A DNA stretch of 63,133 nt from Thermoguttaceae bacterium. Lineage in GTDB: Bacteria > Planctomycetota > Planctomycetia > Pirellulales > Thermoguttaceae. The translations under genes were made by a program, and so were the position numbers. This document shows positions 1 through 9,400 of this stretch, in pieces. Where the stretch lies: NCBI GenBank assembly GCA_017557195.1, contig JAFZAL010000019.1:1-63133 (forward strand). Reading direction: 5' to 3'. Positions within the stretch are counted from its first letter, which is position 1; each line of letters starts with the position of its first letter. The notes beneath the pieces are model-generated. The model saw nothing but the letters and a program-made list of their open reading frames with translations, searched no databases and was not told the DNA's origin.

Positions 1-255
1 CCGGTTCTTCAGCAGCCGGTTCTTCAGTAGCCGGTTCTTCAGCAGCCGGTTCTTCAGCAGTCGGTTCTTCAGCAGCCGGTTCTTCAGCAGCCGGTTCTTC
101 AGCAGCCGGTTCTTCAGCAGTCGGTTCTTCAGCAGCCGGTTCTTCAGCAGCCGGTTCTTCAGCAGCCGGTTCTTCAGCAGCCGGTTCTTCAACAGCCGGT
201 TCTTCAACAACCGGTTCTTCAGCAACCGGTTCTTCAGCAGCCGGTTCTTCAGCAG
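1..255. repeat. 15-bp tandem repeat, 17 units in view
   Basis: The unit CCGGTTCTTCAGCAG occurs 17 times head to tail with a few point variants (for example TCGG starts at 61 and 121, CAACAA near 210). It is in frame with the minus-strand gene and encodes EPAAE. The array continues past the window edge. Unit length is a multiple of three, so copy-number change would alter protein length and not frame. Confidence 0.95.
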
Positions 256-499
256 CCGGTTCCGGGGTCGCTGTTGCGAATGGTTCCTGGTCGTCGCCTA
301 CGACTGTCTCAGCAGGCGTTGTTTCGTCAGCGACATTTTCAGTCGCCGCCGGCTGAGCTTCCGGTTCTTCATGATGTTTTGGGAAGAATGCACTCTTGTA
401 AACTGTCAGCAGCACAAGATATAACACGATTACGCCGAAAATCGCAAAAATGACGGGCTTGTCATTTCGTTCTTTTTCGGGGACAATTTCATTACTCAT
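1..499 (-). CDS. Membrane-anchored Glu/Pro/Ala repeat protein, 3' end outside window
   Basis: The frame opens at an ATG whose complement is at 497-499, preceded by an AAGGAA-type ribosome site, and stays open to the window edge, so at least 166 residues are visible. A short cytoplasmic start ([15 protein letters not shown]) is followed by one hydrophobic segment at about residues 15-35. After it come a spacer and then repeats of the pentapeptide [10 protein letters not shown], encoded by a 15-bp tandem repeat. This suggests a single-pass membrane protein with a long acidic, proline-rich extension, probably an envelope spacer such as TonB-type proteins have. No catalytic domain is visible and the C-terminus is outside the window, so the function is unknown. 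A similar acidic Pro/Ala region occurs in the lipoprotein at 40563. Confidence 0.8.
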   Translation of the reverse strand, partial: MSNEIVPEKERNDKPVIFAIFGVIVLYLVLLTVYKSAFFPKHHEEPEAQPAATENVADETTPAETVVGDDQEPFATATPEPAAEEPAAEEPVAEEPVVEEPAVEEPAAEEPAAEEPAAEEPAAEEPTAEEPAAEEPAAEEPAAEEPTAEEPAAEEPATEEPAAEEP

Positions 500-560
500 G
501 AAATCATTCCTTTCTAAAAAAGTGGGTTGCAGGAAACAACAGGGAGGAACAATAGTGAAT

Positions 561-585
561 CAGTCGAAAACGCATTTTTCGACTG
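561..585. other. Perfect inverted repeat in the leader of the minus-strand gene
   Basis: CAGTCGAAAA at 561-570 pairs fully with TTTTCGACTG at 576-585 around a 5-base loop. It lies about 60 bases upstream of the minus-strand start codon, downstream of the candidate promoter, so it would form in the mRNA leader or act as an operator. No T-tract follows, so it is not a typical terminator. Confidence 0.6.
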
Positions 586-621
586 TATATCCTCAAATCG
601 ATTATTGAATCAATCAATAAA

Positions 622-649
622 AATATATATAATTCTTGAGATAATTCAA
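622..649 (-). promoter_or_regulatory. Candidate sigma-70 promoter for the minus-strand repeat protein
   Basis: On the minus strand TTGAAT (complement of 644-649) and TATATT (complement of 622-627) are 16 bases apart. The region is AT-rich, so chance matches are likely. Confidence 0.35.
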
Positions 650-835
650 GGGGGGAGGACTAAATCGTTTTCGCGCAATAAGGAAAAATGAGCAATAGAA
701 AGTCGCGTTATCAGAACGTACGCCGGGGGAAGTAACGCCCTCGTACAATCAACGCCTTCTCGGTCGTCAAAACGCCTCCAGTCCTAATCTCCATAGCCAT
801 TAAAAAATTCCTTTTTCTTCCTCAATACGCTCTAC

Positions 836-864
836 TTGACAAAATCGAAGAAAAAGGATATACT
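836..864 (+). promoter_or_regulatory. Strong sigma-70 promoter upstream of plsC
   Basis: TTGACA at 836-841 and TATACT at 859-864 are separated by exactly 17 bases. Transcription from here would give a leader of about 170 bases before plsC and could serve plsC-cdsA-hflX-regulator. Confidence 0.7.
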
Positions 865-1040
865 TATATATTATGGAAAACAGGAATATTACATCTCCTG
901 TTTATTCATTATATATTCACTCTGCTGTTCAAACCTTTAGAAACTTGCAGTAGATATATAACCATTCCCAAATAATTACCTGAATTCTGAACGCTTTTTA
1001 TATGCGATAAGAATTACAGCTATAATAATATATAAATGCA

Positions 1041-1685
1041 ATGAAATTATCCGAATTGGATATACCTGTCGCAAGAATGGCGCTGGCGCTTCTGGGAAGA
1101 TTTCTCACCGGCGTTTCAGTGAACTGGGGCGATTGTCAACCAGACACATGTCAGCGCGTTTATTACGCCAACCACACCAGCCACCTTGATCCTCTGGCAA
1201 TCTGGTCGGCTTTGCCTCAATTTGTTCGAGACGTTACTCGCCCTGTAGCTGCAAAAGATTACTGGGAAAAAGGCATTATTCGCCCATATATTGCTCAGCG
1301 TTGTTTTAACTGTCTGTTGCTGGAACGAAAAGAAGTCAAGGTTCATCACAGCCCCATCACGTATATGCTCAACGAAATGGGAGACAAGTATTCCATTATT
1401 CTGTTTCCAGAGGGCACTCGCGGCGACGGCGTTGAAATTGCCGAATTCAAAAGCGGGATTTACCATCTGTGCAAGAAAAAACCTGAACTGGAACTGATTC
1501 CAATTTACTTGGAAAACATGAATCGAATTCTGCCGCGTGGGCGCGTTCTGCCAGTTCCGATGCTCAGCCGTCTCGTCTTCGGGACGCCGCTGTGGCTGGA
1601 ACAGGGAGAACCCAAAAATCAGTTCCTCACCCGAGCGCGACAGGCTATATTGGATTTAAAAGCGCAATACAGCGAAGAAGATTAA
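1041..1685 (+). CDS. plsC: 1-acyl-sn-glycerol-3-phosphate acyltransferase (PlsC family)
   Basis: This 214-residue protein has the two signature motifs of the LPLAT/PlsC family. NHTSHLD at residues 44-50 supplies the catalytic H45-x4-D50, and FPEGTR at 122-127 binds the acceptor phosphate. The family transfers an acyl group to lysophosphatidic acid to make phosphatidic acid at the inner face of the membrane. The length is at the short end of the family, and a short hydrophobic stretch near residues 13-24 could anchor it. The next gene, 71 bases downstream, is cdsA, which uses phosphatidic acid, so the pair forms a phospholipid module. The exact acyl donor and acceptor cannot be read from sequence. 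Confidence 0.9.
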   Translation: MKLSELDIPVARMALALLGRFLTGVSVNWGDCQPDTCQRVYYANHTSHLDPLAIWSALPQFVRDVTRPVAAKDYWEKGIIRPYIAQRCFNCLLLERKEVKVHHSPITYMLNEMGDKYSIILFPEGTRGDGVEIAEFKSGIYHLCKKKPELELIPIYLENMNRILPRGRVLPVPMLSRLVFGTPLWLEQGEPKNQFLTRARQAILDLKAQYSEED

Positions 1686-1756
1686 TTTACTTCAGCAAGC
1701 GAAAAGCGAGAAATCGTTTCTCCTGCAAAAAAACGTAATACACAACTCATGTAATT

Positions 1757-2704
1757 ATGGATATTCGTTCGTTAATTTTAATTATAATAGTTTTAGCGAT
1801 GCTGGCAATCGCGTCTATAGTCTCGATCTACCTAAAACGCCAAAAAGAGAATGTAGACAAGAATACGATGGTTCCGTTCATTTCACGCTTAATAGGCTGG
1901 TGGACTCTGTTTACCATTTTGGCAGCAACCCTGATTCTGGAACCGTTTGTTGGAAATTCGTTGACTTGTATTCTCTTTGCCTGTCTTTCCTTTTGGGCAA
2001 TGAGAGAATTTCTGACTCTTACGCCAACGCGTCCGGCAGATCATTTTACCATGTTTCTGGTTTTGTTCTTCTGTACGATTGTACAGTACGTTCTGGTTGC
2101 ATGGAATTTATACGGATTGTTCAGCATTTTCATCCCGGCGTACGCGTTTCTTTTGGTTCCCGCCTGCATAACCCTTTCCGGAGATCCAACGCATTTTTTG
2201 GAACGCGCCGCTAAAATCGACATGGGCATGCTGATTTGCATTTACAGTTTGTCATTCGCCCCAGCCATCCTTTCTATTAAGATGCCTGAAAATTCGAACA
2301 TTTCCAGCATCGGGTTGCTGGTATTTTTTGTTGTGATTGCTCAAATCAGCGACGTCCTTCAATATGTGATGTCGCTCTTTCCAATTCGGCATTATATTTC
2401 ACGAAATATCAATTCATCCAAAACCTGGGAAGGCATTATTGGGTCAACGCTTGTCGTTATGATAATCGGCGCTGCGCTGGCTTGGGCGACTCCCTTTACA
2501 TACCTGTACGGCGCGCTGCTTTCCTTTGCGATCAGCGTAATGGGCGCCGCAGGTTCCATGACGCTTTCCGCCGTTAAACGCGACCGCGGCGTAAAAGATT
2601 ACGGAACGCTGGTCGAAGGGCACAGCGGCATTTTGGACAGAATCGACTCCCTTTGTTTTGCCGCCCCGATTTTTTACCACTTGTCACAATTAATCCTCAA
2701 ATAA
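1757..2704 (+). CDS. cdsA: Phosphatidate cytidylyltransferase
   Basis: This 315-residue polytopic protein has about eight hydrophobic segments and ends with the CdsA signature, around residues 270-300. There KRDRGVKDYG is followed by the GHSGILDRID stretch that carries the metal-binding Asp residues of the family (usual form: KR..K.KD....PGHGG..DR.D). The second Gly of the usual GHGG is Ser here, a common variant. The enzyme converts phosphatidic acid and CTP to CDP-diacylglycerol. It follows plsC on the same strand and is probably in the same transcript, so product flows from one enzyme to the next. Confidence 0.92.
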   Translation: MDIRSLILIIIVLAMLAIASIVSIYLKRQKENVDKNTMVPFISRLIGWWTLFTILAATLILEPFVGNSLTCILFACLSFWAMREFLTLTPTRPADHFTMFLVLFFCTIVQYVLVAWNLYGLFSIFIPAYAFLLVPACITLSGDPTHFLERAAKIDMGMLICIYSLSFAPAILSIKMPENSNISSIGLLVFFVVIAQISDVLQYVMSLFPIRHYISRNINSSKTWEGIIGSTLVVMIIGAALAWATPFTYLYGALLSFAISVMGAAGSMTLSAVKRDRGVKDYGTLVEGHSGILDRIDSLCFAAPIFYHLSQLILK

Positions 2705-2766
2705 ACTTTTGTATTCCAGCCTTTAACGACGCAAAAAAGTTCGCAGTCTCCGATTTCCTCACGACG

Positions 2767-4254
2767 ATGTCCATTTTCCAGAATCCGACCGAAGAAGCGC
2801 CCGTAACAGACGCAGCCGTATCGACGGCGAAACGTCCGGAAAAGGCGGTATTAGCCAGCGTGTCGCAATCGCATGTCAGTTCTGAAGAAGCGGACGCGTT
2901 TCTGGAAGAACTTGCCGGGCTGGCGTCGGCGGCTGGCGTTGAGGTGATGGCAACTCTGGTTCAGCGGCGCGCCGCCCCTCATCCGGCAACGTGCCTCGGT
3001 CAAGGCAAGGTCGAAGAACTCAAAGCGCTCATTGAATTTCACGACGCCGACGTCGTCATTTTCAATAACGATTTGTCCCCCAGTCAAACGAAAAATCTTG
3101 AAAAGGAACTCAAAGTCAAAGTCCTCGACAGGACGGAACTGATTCTGGATATTTTCGCCATTCGCGCTCAAACTTACGAGGCCAAGCTGGCAGTTGAACT
3201 GGCTCAGCTGGAATATTCCATGCCGCGCTTAAAGCGAATGTGGACGCACCTTTCCAGACAAACCAAGGGCGGCGTCGGTTTGCGAGGGCCCGGCGAAAAG
3301 CAATTGGAAGTCGACCGGCGACTGGCTCAAAAGCGAATCAACGATTTGAAATCTGCTCTGGACGACATCCATAAACGCAAACAGCGCGAAGTTACCGCCA
3401 GGTCATCGTCCAATACGATTTCTCTGGTTGGATATACCAACGTTGGGAAAAGCGCGCTGATTAACGCTCTGACCAATTCAGACGTGTTCGTAAAAGACCA
3501 ACTTTTTGCAACGCTCGACACCAGAACGCGCCGATGGGAAATTCCGTCCTGGGGCGTTGTTCTGGTCAGCGACACCGTTGGGTTCGTTCGCGACTTGCCG
3601 CACCATCTCATCGCCAGTTTCCGCGCTACGCTTGAGGAAGCCGTCCGCGCCGACTTGCTACTTCATGTTGCCGACGGCTCCAATCCTGACGTTTTCTCCC
3701 AAATTGAAGCTGCCAGCGAGGTCTTGCGCGATTTGGGCGTAGACGAAAAACAGACTCTGCTGGTTATCAACAAAGCCGATCTGTTCGCCCCGTGGGACGA
3801 ATCCGGAAACGAGACGTTGGCGCAAAGTCTGGAAGAGAAACTGCAAGAGGGCGACATCTCCGGAATCGGCAGATACCGACGTCTCAAGCAGGCGTTTCCC
3901 AACGCGATTTTTATCAGCGCCGGCAAAAAAATCGGGCTGGACCGTCTTGCTGAAAAAGTCGTCGAGGCGTTAAGTCAAAATTACGCTGACGTTGAACTTC
4001 AGTTTTCAAGCGGCAACGGGAAATTTCTCTCGTTTTTGTCCGAACACAGCTCTATTGAATCGCGCCAGTTCAACGAAGACGGGACTGTGAGCGTCGTTTG
4101 CAAAATTGCGGAACGTTATCTTAACGCGCTGCCTCAAAATATTCAGGTTAGAAGACGAACCGGATTAGAATTTTCCCCAAAAGATAAAATTGAATTGTAT
4201 CAATCCACAACAATAATCGACCCGGATTTTAATCAAGAAGAAGGAAATGAGTAA
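2767..4254 (+). CDS. hflX: GTPase HflX (ribosome-associated)
   Basis: I place the start at the ATG at 2767 (MSIFQNPTEE), giving 495 residues. The same frame is open from 2653, but that would overlap cdsA and adds a tail unlike the family. The HflX N-domain contains the segments TCLGQGKVEE and GVGLRGPGEKQLEVDRR. The G domain has G1 GYTNVGKS (222-229), G3 DTVGF (269-273) and G4 NKAD (335-338). HflX binds the 50S subunit, splits stalled or heat-damaged ribosomes and hydrolyses GTP. The C-terminal part after about residue 400 follows the family. No Shine-Dalgarno sequence is obvious. The stop overlaps the next start by 8 bases, suggesting translational coupling. Confidence 0.93.
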   Translation: MSIFQNPTEEAPVTDAAVSTAKRPEKAVLASVSQSHVSSEEADAFLEELAGLASAAGVEVMATLVQRRAAPHPATCLGQGKVEELKALIEFHDADVVIFNNDLSPSQTKNLEKELKVKVLDRTELILDIFAIRAQTYEAKLAVELAQLEYSMPRLKRMWTHLSRQTKGGVGLRGPGEKQLEVDRRLAQKRINDLKSALDDIHKRKQREVTARSSSNTISLVGYTNVGKSALINALTNSDVFVKDQLFATLDTRTRRWEIPSWGVVLVSDTVGFVRDLPHHLIASFRATLEEAVRADLLLHVADGSNPDVFSQIEAASEVLRDLGVDEKQTLLVINKADLFAPWDESGNETLAQSLEEKLQEGDISGIGRYRRLKQAFPNAIFISAGKKIGLDRLAEKVVEALSQNYADVELQFSSGNGKFLSFLSEHSSIESRQFNEDGTVSVVCKIAERYLNALPQNIQVRRRTGLEFSPKDKIELYQSTTIIDPDFNQEEGNE

Positions 4255-5656
4255 ACGAAAATCGCTTCCGCTGATTTTGATTATAGAGTCGGAAGAAAAT
4301 GAAGTCCTGACGATTTCTCACGCATTAGCCAACGAAGAAGCCGCCTTTGCTGCTGTTGACGCACAGGAGAATATTAAAAACGCCATCGAACAGGCTCCGC
4401 CGCAGGTTGTCATTTTCTCCGTCGACGGGTTAAGTTCAGACCAGCAAAGCGATATTATTTCGTTTGCCAAACAGATCAATCCAAACGTTATCGTTATTGT
4501 TACATCTCGAAGCGCCGATCCGGTCAAAATTGTTGAAAGTATGAGATTAGGCGCGTTTGACTACCTGGTTAAACCGTTAGAACCGGCGCGTCTTGCCAAT
4601 TCGATTACCCAGGCGCTGCGTCAACTGAAATCTCTGGCGCCCCCTCGCAGCATTGATACCGTCCCTACAGACAGAAAACGTCTGCCAGACGCGTTCGCTT
4701 CGTTCGTTGGCGAATCCATCCTGACGCTGAGCATACTGAAAAAAGCGTCCGTCTACGCGCAGCAAGCGTTTCCCGTCTTTCTTCAGGGAGAAACGGGAAC
4801 AGGCAAGCGTCTTCTGTCACAGTTGATTCATAAAGCGTCTGGTCGATCTGGCGATTACGTTTACATTTCCCTTGAAGGGCTGGACGACGACGCCTTTTAT
4901 AGGGAATTTTACGGAGCTATTCCACGCTGCAAGTCCGGAACGCTGTATATTGCCGACATCTCCAAAACGACGCTCCGTCAACAACGGCTGATTTTGCAAT
5001 GGTTCCAGGAACAGAAGATTTATTTCCCGGTCAATCTCAACATTCCAGATTTGCAAATTGAAGAAGTCCGACTCATTTGCGGCGCAGTAACGCCTTTGGA
5101 AGAACTGCTGTCAGTCGGCGCGTTCGACCAGAATCTTTACTACGCTTTAACCGCAAACTCGATTCGACTTTCTCCCCTGCGAGAGAATCTGGAAGACATT
5201 CCGGTTCTGCTGGACTACTTTCTGGAAGTTAGCGCAAAAAAGCAGGGAAAACGGGTTCCTTCGTATCCGAAAGAGCTTGTTACGCTGTTAAAGTCGTACT
5301 CCTTCCCCGGAAACGCGCTGGAATTGTCAACGCTGGCAGAGAACGCCATGTCGTATTACGAGAAGGGGATGCTGTCACAGTCCGCCTTTCAGGAAATTAT
5401 CGACGCCCGGCGTGATAAAACGCCGCAAATACTTCCGGAATACATGAGCCTGTCAGAAGCGCTGTCCAAATGCGAACCGCTGCCGTCGTTCAAAGTCGCG
5501 CGTGAACTGTATATCCAGGAGGTTTTGCGTCGAACGGAAAACAACCAGTCCGCTGCGGCCAAGATTTTGGGTATAACCCGCCAGGCGGTCAACAGCTATC
5601 TTTCCGTTCACCCGGAAGCCAACCCTGATAACGACGAAAATAAATCTGAAAATTAA
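4247..5656 (+). CDS. NtrC-like response regulator with degenerate receiver and AAA+ domains
   Basis: This 469-residue protein has the NtrC layout: receiver (about 8-130), AAA+ core (about 160-400) and Fis-type helix-turn-helix (about 425-462, NNQSAAAKILGITRQAVNSY). Several key residues are changed. The acidic pair of the receiver is E14-S15, the phospho-acceptor position aligns with S58 (an Asp is at 60), and the Lys of VKPL is kept. The AAA+ domain keeps Walker A (GETGTGKR), but the GAFTGA loop that contacts sigma-54 is absent, Walker B reads YIADI in place of LDE, and the PGNVREL motif reads PGNALEL. It probably binds DNA without phosphorelay control or sigma-54 activation. It overlaps hflX by 8 bases. 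Target genes are unknown. Confidence 0.85.
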   Translation: MSKRKSLPLILIIESEENEVLTISHALANEEAAFAAVDAQENIKNAIEQAPPQVVIFSVDGLSSDQQSDIISFAKQINPNVIVIVTSRSADPVKIVESMRLGAFDYLVKPLEPARLANSITQALRQLKSLAPPRSIDTVPTDRKRLPDAFASFVGESILTLSILKKASVYAQQAFPVFLQGETGTGKRLLSQLIHKASGRSGDYVYISLEGLDDDAFYREFYGAIPRCKSGTLYIADISKTTLRQQRLILQWFQEQKIYFPVNLNIPDLQIEEVRLICGAVTPLEELLSVGAFDQNLYYALTANSIRLSPLRENLEDIPVLLDYFLEVSAKKQGKRVPSYPKELVTLLKSYSFPGNALELSTLAENAMSYYEKGMLSQSAFQEIIDARRDKTPQILPEYMSLSEALSKCEPLPSFKVARELYIQEVLRRTENNQSAAAKILGITRQAVNSYLSVHPEANPDNDENKSEN

Positions 5657-5665
5657 CCAAACGTC

Positions 5666-6382
5666 TTATAGCCAAAAGCGGCTTCCGTCTCTTTTGGACT
5701 CGATTTTGATATTTAACTGTTCATCGGAGCCAGGCTCAATATTAATAATAACATAATACCCGCGCCGCGCCGGACCGCAATTGATAAGCGGAACGTCGTT
5801 GAACATGGAAACGCCCACACATTCATGAATGTGACCGCAAATGCAGAGGTCATACCTGGATTGCTGGATATGGCTTGCGACAGCCTGACTGCCAACGTGT
5901 TTCATAAACATGGCGCGATCCGCCTTGGAGCCATAGGGAGGAACGTGAGTCAACAGAATTCGAATGTATCCGCCAGGACGTTCGTTTAATAACGTCTCAG
6001 CAGAATCCGCCCCATGCTGAAGAGTTTGAGAAAGCTCGACTTCCGTAAACCCATAATCGACCTTGCGCCATTGCGGAACGCCGCCAAGACCGTTAATCAG
6101 GCACTCGTCGGCGATTGCCGCAGAGCCTTCCAGACTGATTCCTCGCTTTTTTAAGCTTTCCGCAATCGCTGTCGTATCGCAGTTGCCGGGAACGGCATAA
6201 ATAGTCGATGACACGTTGGAAAGAATATTCAATACCGTTTCCAGTTCTCTTTCCTTTCCAAAGTGAGTTAAGTCGCCGGCGAGGAGAACCAAATCCGCCT
6301 TGCCGATTGTTTTGGTTAAAGATTCGAGTTTATCGTCGTATCCCTTCTTGAAATGAAGGTCTGACATGGCAATTATTCGCAC
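5666..6382 (-). CDS. Calcineurin-like metallophosphoesterase
   Basis: The 238-residue protein has the five-block dimetal phosphoesterase pattern: D8-x-H10 (SDLH), GDLTH (36-40), GNCD (66-69), LLTHVPPYG and CGHIHE. GNCD, in place of the commoner GNHE, is typical of small single-domain phosphodiesterases of the MJ0936/YfcE type. No signal peptide is present, so it should act in the cytoplasm on an unknown phosphodiester or phosphomonoester. It lies directly downstream of the giant surface protein gene on the same strand, 39 bases away, but no functional link is evident. It converges with the regulator gene, with only 9 bases between the stop codons. Confidence 0.85.
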   Translation of the reverse strand: MRIIAMSDLHFKKGYDDKLESLTKTIGKADLVLLAGDLTHFGKERELETVLNILSNVSSTIYAVPGNCDTTAIAESLKKRGISLEGSAAIADECLINGLGGVPQWRKVDYGFTEVELSQTLQHGADSAETLLNERPGGYIRILLTHVPPYGSKADRAMFMKHVGSQAVASHIQQSRYDLCICGHIHECVGVSMFNDVPLINCGPARRGYYVIINIEPGSDEQLNIKIESKRDGSRFWL

Positions 6383-6421
6383 TGATTATTCCTTTCGTTT
6401 TACAGGATTTGTTTACTCTAT

Positions 6422-9400
6422 TTAAATTAATTCTTCCCATTCAAACTCTGCGTCGAGTTCGTCCAGAACCGCGTCTACCAGATTGACTTCGGAAACCGTT
6501 TGACTCTCCTCGCTTATAAACAGTCCGGCGTTCTCGTTGAGATTCACATCCGCTTCTTGCAGCGTGAAATCCATGGAATTGAGAGCCGCGTCAAGCGTCT
6601 GAACAGGAATCGCATCTGATTCTGGAACTGCTGTTACAGACGTCGTTCTTTCGATTGAGGCAACCGTATAAACGTCTGTCGTTTTGAGCTGGCAGCTTTC
6701 AACAGTTTGAACCGATGCGGGGGGCAGCGGGACAGGCGCAGGCGTCTCTGGCGGTTCAACCGATGAAGGGGTGCGTTCAACCGCGGCAGTGTGTTCAACC
6801 GTTGTTTGCGGCGTCAGGAACGCAAACAAATTAGTCGGCAAACCGGCAGGAAGAGCCGCCGGGGCTGACGCGACGTTCTTAACCATTCCATAGTTAATGG
6901 CAAAGAGAATAAAGTCGTCAACGTTGACCGAGCCGCTGTTGTCAAAATCGGCAGCGCAGGCGATCTGTTTCATCTGGTCTGACAGCGAGGACGAGTCAAT
7001 TGACGCTTCGTCTGTATTTGTTCCATACACCGTTGCGAAGAGAATGAAGTCGTTCACGTCAACCCTCTCGTCGCAATTGAGGTCGTAATCGTAAGGAACA
7101 ATTGCCGTTTCAACGTCATTGGAACCGACCGAAATTGGATTTCCCGTAGAATTGATCGGCAAACCGCCGTTCGGATCGCCGTTAGAGCTGACCGGTTCGA
7201 ACTCAATTTGCGCCATGAGAAACGCCGTTCCCTCCTCCGGCGACGACGATTCTGCGGGGGATACGGTTATCGACATCGTTGTAACGCGCGGGTCGGAGTC
7301 GTCAATGGAATTGACCACAACGTCAACGCCTGCCGGCGACTGCAGCGACGACAAAACTGGCGCGTAAATGGTTGAATCGTAAACGATCGAGGTTGTATAC
7401 GACTGAACAACGTAGCCGTCCGTCCATACTTCCAGATAGAATCCTGTCCAGTTGTCAATTGAGGCGATTGATTCTGGGATCGAATCTGCCGAAGTCGTAT
7501 TCTCGACGTCCGTCTTGGTATTTTCTGTCTGAATAGTTCCGTAAAAACTGACAGGCGGCAGTTCGACGGTCAGCGTCGCAGGCTGATACTCGAAATCGTA
7601 GTTGTTATCTTCCGCGCCGGACGGGGTGACTACATACTCGCCGACGTTATCAAACTGAGCGTAATTGGAAGTCGCAGTTGCAAGCGTATCAATTACAGCT
7701 TCGTCTTCACCGTTAACGAAACCAACATACGATACCGTATATTCGGGCGCCGCGTCGCCGTAAGTAATTATTTGATTGTCCGCTGTCGCCGTCAGAGTCG
7801 CCTTGCCAATTGAGAAGTTCTGCTCTGTCGTTCCGGTCAAGACATAGTTTGTATTTGAAATCGAAGCGGTCGCGGTGTATGTGCCGGCGTCTTTGACTGT
7901 CTTGTCGTACGACAGCGATAAGCCGGGATTGTCTCCGTTAACAGTTCCTGAAAACGACGCTGAAATCGTCCTTTCTTGTCCGTTATAAATCAATCCGTCG
8001 TAATCGTCAAACGCGACCATTACCGCCTTTTGACCAACAGTCAACGTTCCTGACTGATAGACGAAATCGTAGTTGTTATCAGAAGCTCCAGAGGCTGTAA
8101 TTGCATACCCGCCAACGCTATCAAACTGAACGTAGCTTGACGCTGCCGCTGCGAGCGTATCAATTACTGATTCGTCTTCTCCGTTAACGAAACCGACATA
8201 CGATACCGTATAATCAGGCGCTGCGTCACCGTAAATAATCGACTTGTCGTCCGCCGTTGCGATCAGCGTCGCCTTGCCAATTGAGAAATCTTGCGTTGTC
8301 GCGCCAGTCAGTACGTAATTCGTATTGGAAACCGAAGCGGTCGCGGTATACGAGCCGGCGTCATTGACGATTTTATTATACGACAAAGACAGTCCAGCGT
8401 TATCGTTATTGACCGTTCCCAAAACCTCAGCAGATATTGTTTGTACTTCTCCGCTGTAAATTAGTCCCTGATAGTTGTCAAAAGAAACTGTTACCGTCTT
8501 TTGACCAACCGTCAGTAATCCTGATTGATAATTGAAATCGTAGTTGTTATCCAACGCGCCGGAAACTGTAATTGTATACTCGCCGACATTGCTATACTGA
8601 GCATAACTTGACGCTGCAATTGCTTTCGTATCGATAACTGATTCGTTCTCACCGTTAACGAAACCGACATACGATACCGTATATTCAGGCGCTGCGTCGC
8701 CGTAGATAATCGTCTTGTCGTCCGCTGTCGCTGTCAGCGTCGCCTTGCCGATTGAGAAATATTGCGTCGTCGGTCCGGTCAGGACGTAATTTGCATTGGA
8801 AATCGAAGCGGTTGATGTGTACGAACCGGCGTCTTTGACCGTCTTATTATAAGATAAAGACAGACAGACGTCATCACCGTTGACGGTTCCAGAAACCGAT
8901 GCCGAAATTGTTCGTTCTTGTCCGTTGTAAATCAATCCATCGTAACCGTCGAATGTTACAGTTACTGATTTCTGTTCAACCGTCAGCGTTCCAGTAAAAT
9001 ACTCGAAATCGTAGTTATTATCCGAAGCGCCAAAGGCTGTAATTGTATACTCGCCAACGTTGTCAAACTGAGTATAGCTTGACGCAGCAATTGCTTTTGT
9101 ATCAATTACCGATTCGTTCTCTCCGTTAAGGAAACCAACATACGATACGGTATAATCAGACGCCGCGTCGCCGTAGGTAATCGTCTTATCATCTGCCATT
9201 GCAGTCAGCGTCGCTTTACCGATTGAGAAGTTTTGCGTTGTCGTTCCGGTCAAGACGTAGTTTCCATTGGAAATAGAAGCCGTTGCGGTATACGAACCTG
9301 CGTCTTTGACTGTTTTGTCGTATGTCAGCAAAAGAATGGCGTCATCGTTATTAACGGTTCCAGAAATAGCTGCGGAAATAGTTTGTTCTTGACCGTTGTA

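Larger units (their letters stand above)
500..1040. other. Intergenic region between divergent genes
   Basis: This 541-base AT-rich stretch separates the divergent low-complexity gene and plsC. It holds a 10-bp perfect stem-loop at 561-585, a weak minus-strand promoter (622-649), a strong plus-strand promoter (836-864) and an approximately 170-base plsC leader with a short hairpin near 878-903. I see no credible gene in it. A 14-codon ORF at 689 has a purine-rich upstream sequence but no other support. Confidence 0.6.

Noticed and set aside
1-255. CRISPR array at the window start
   Set aside because: The repeats are only 15 bp with no spacers between them and they encode a regular protein repeat in a gene with a membrane segment.
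689-733. Small ORF of 14 codons with a purine-rich upstream site
   Set aside because: It is too short to support, without a signal peptide, conservation evidence or genetic context.
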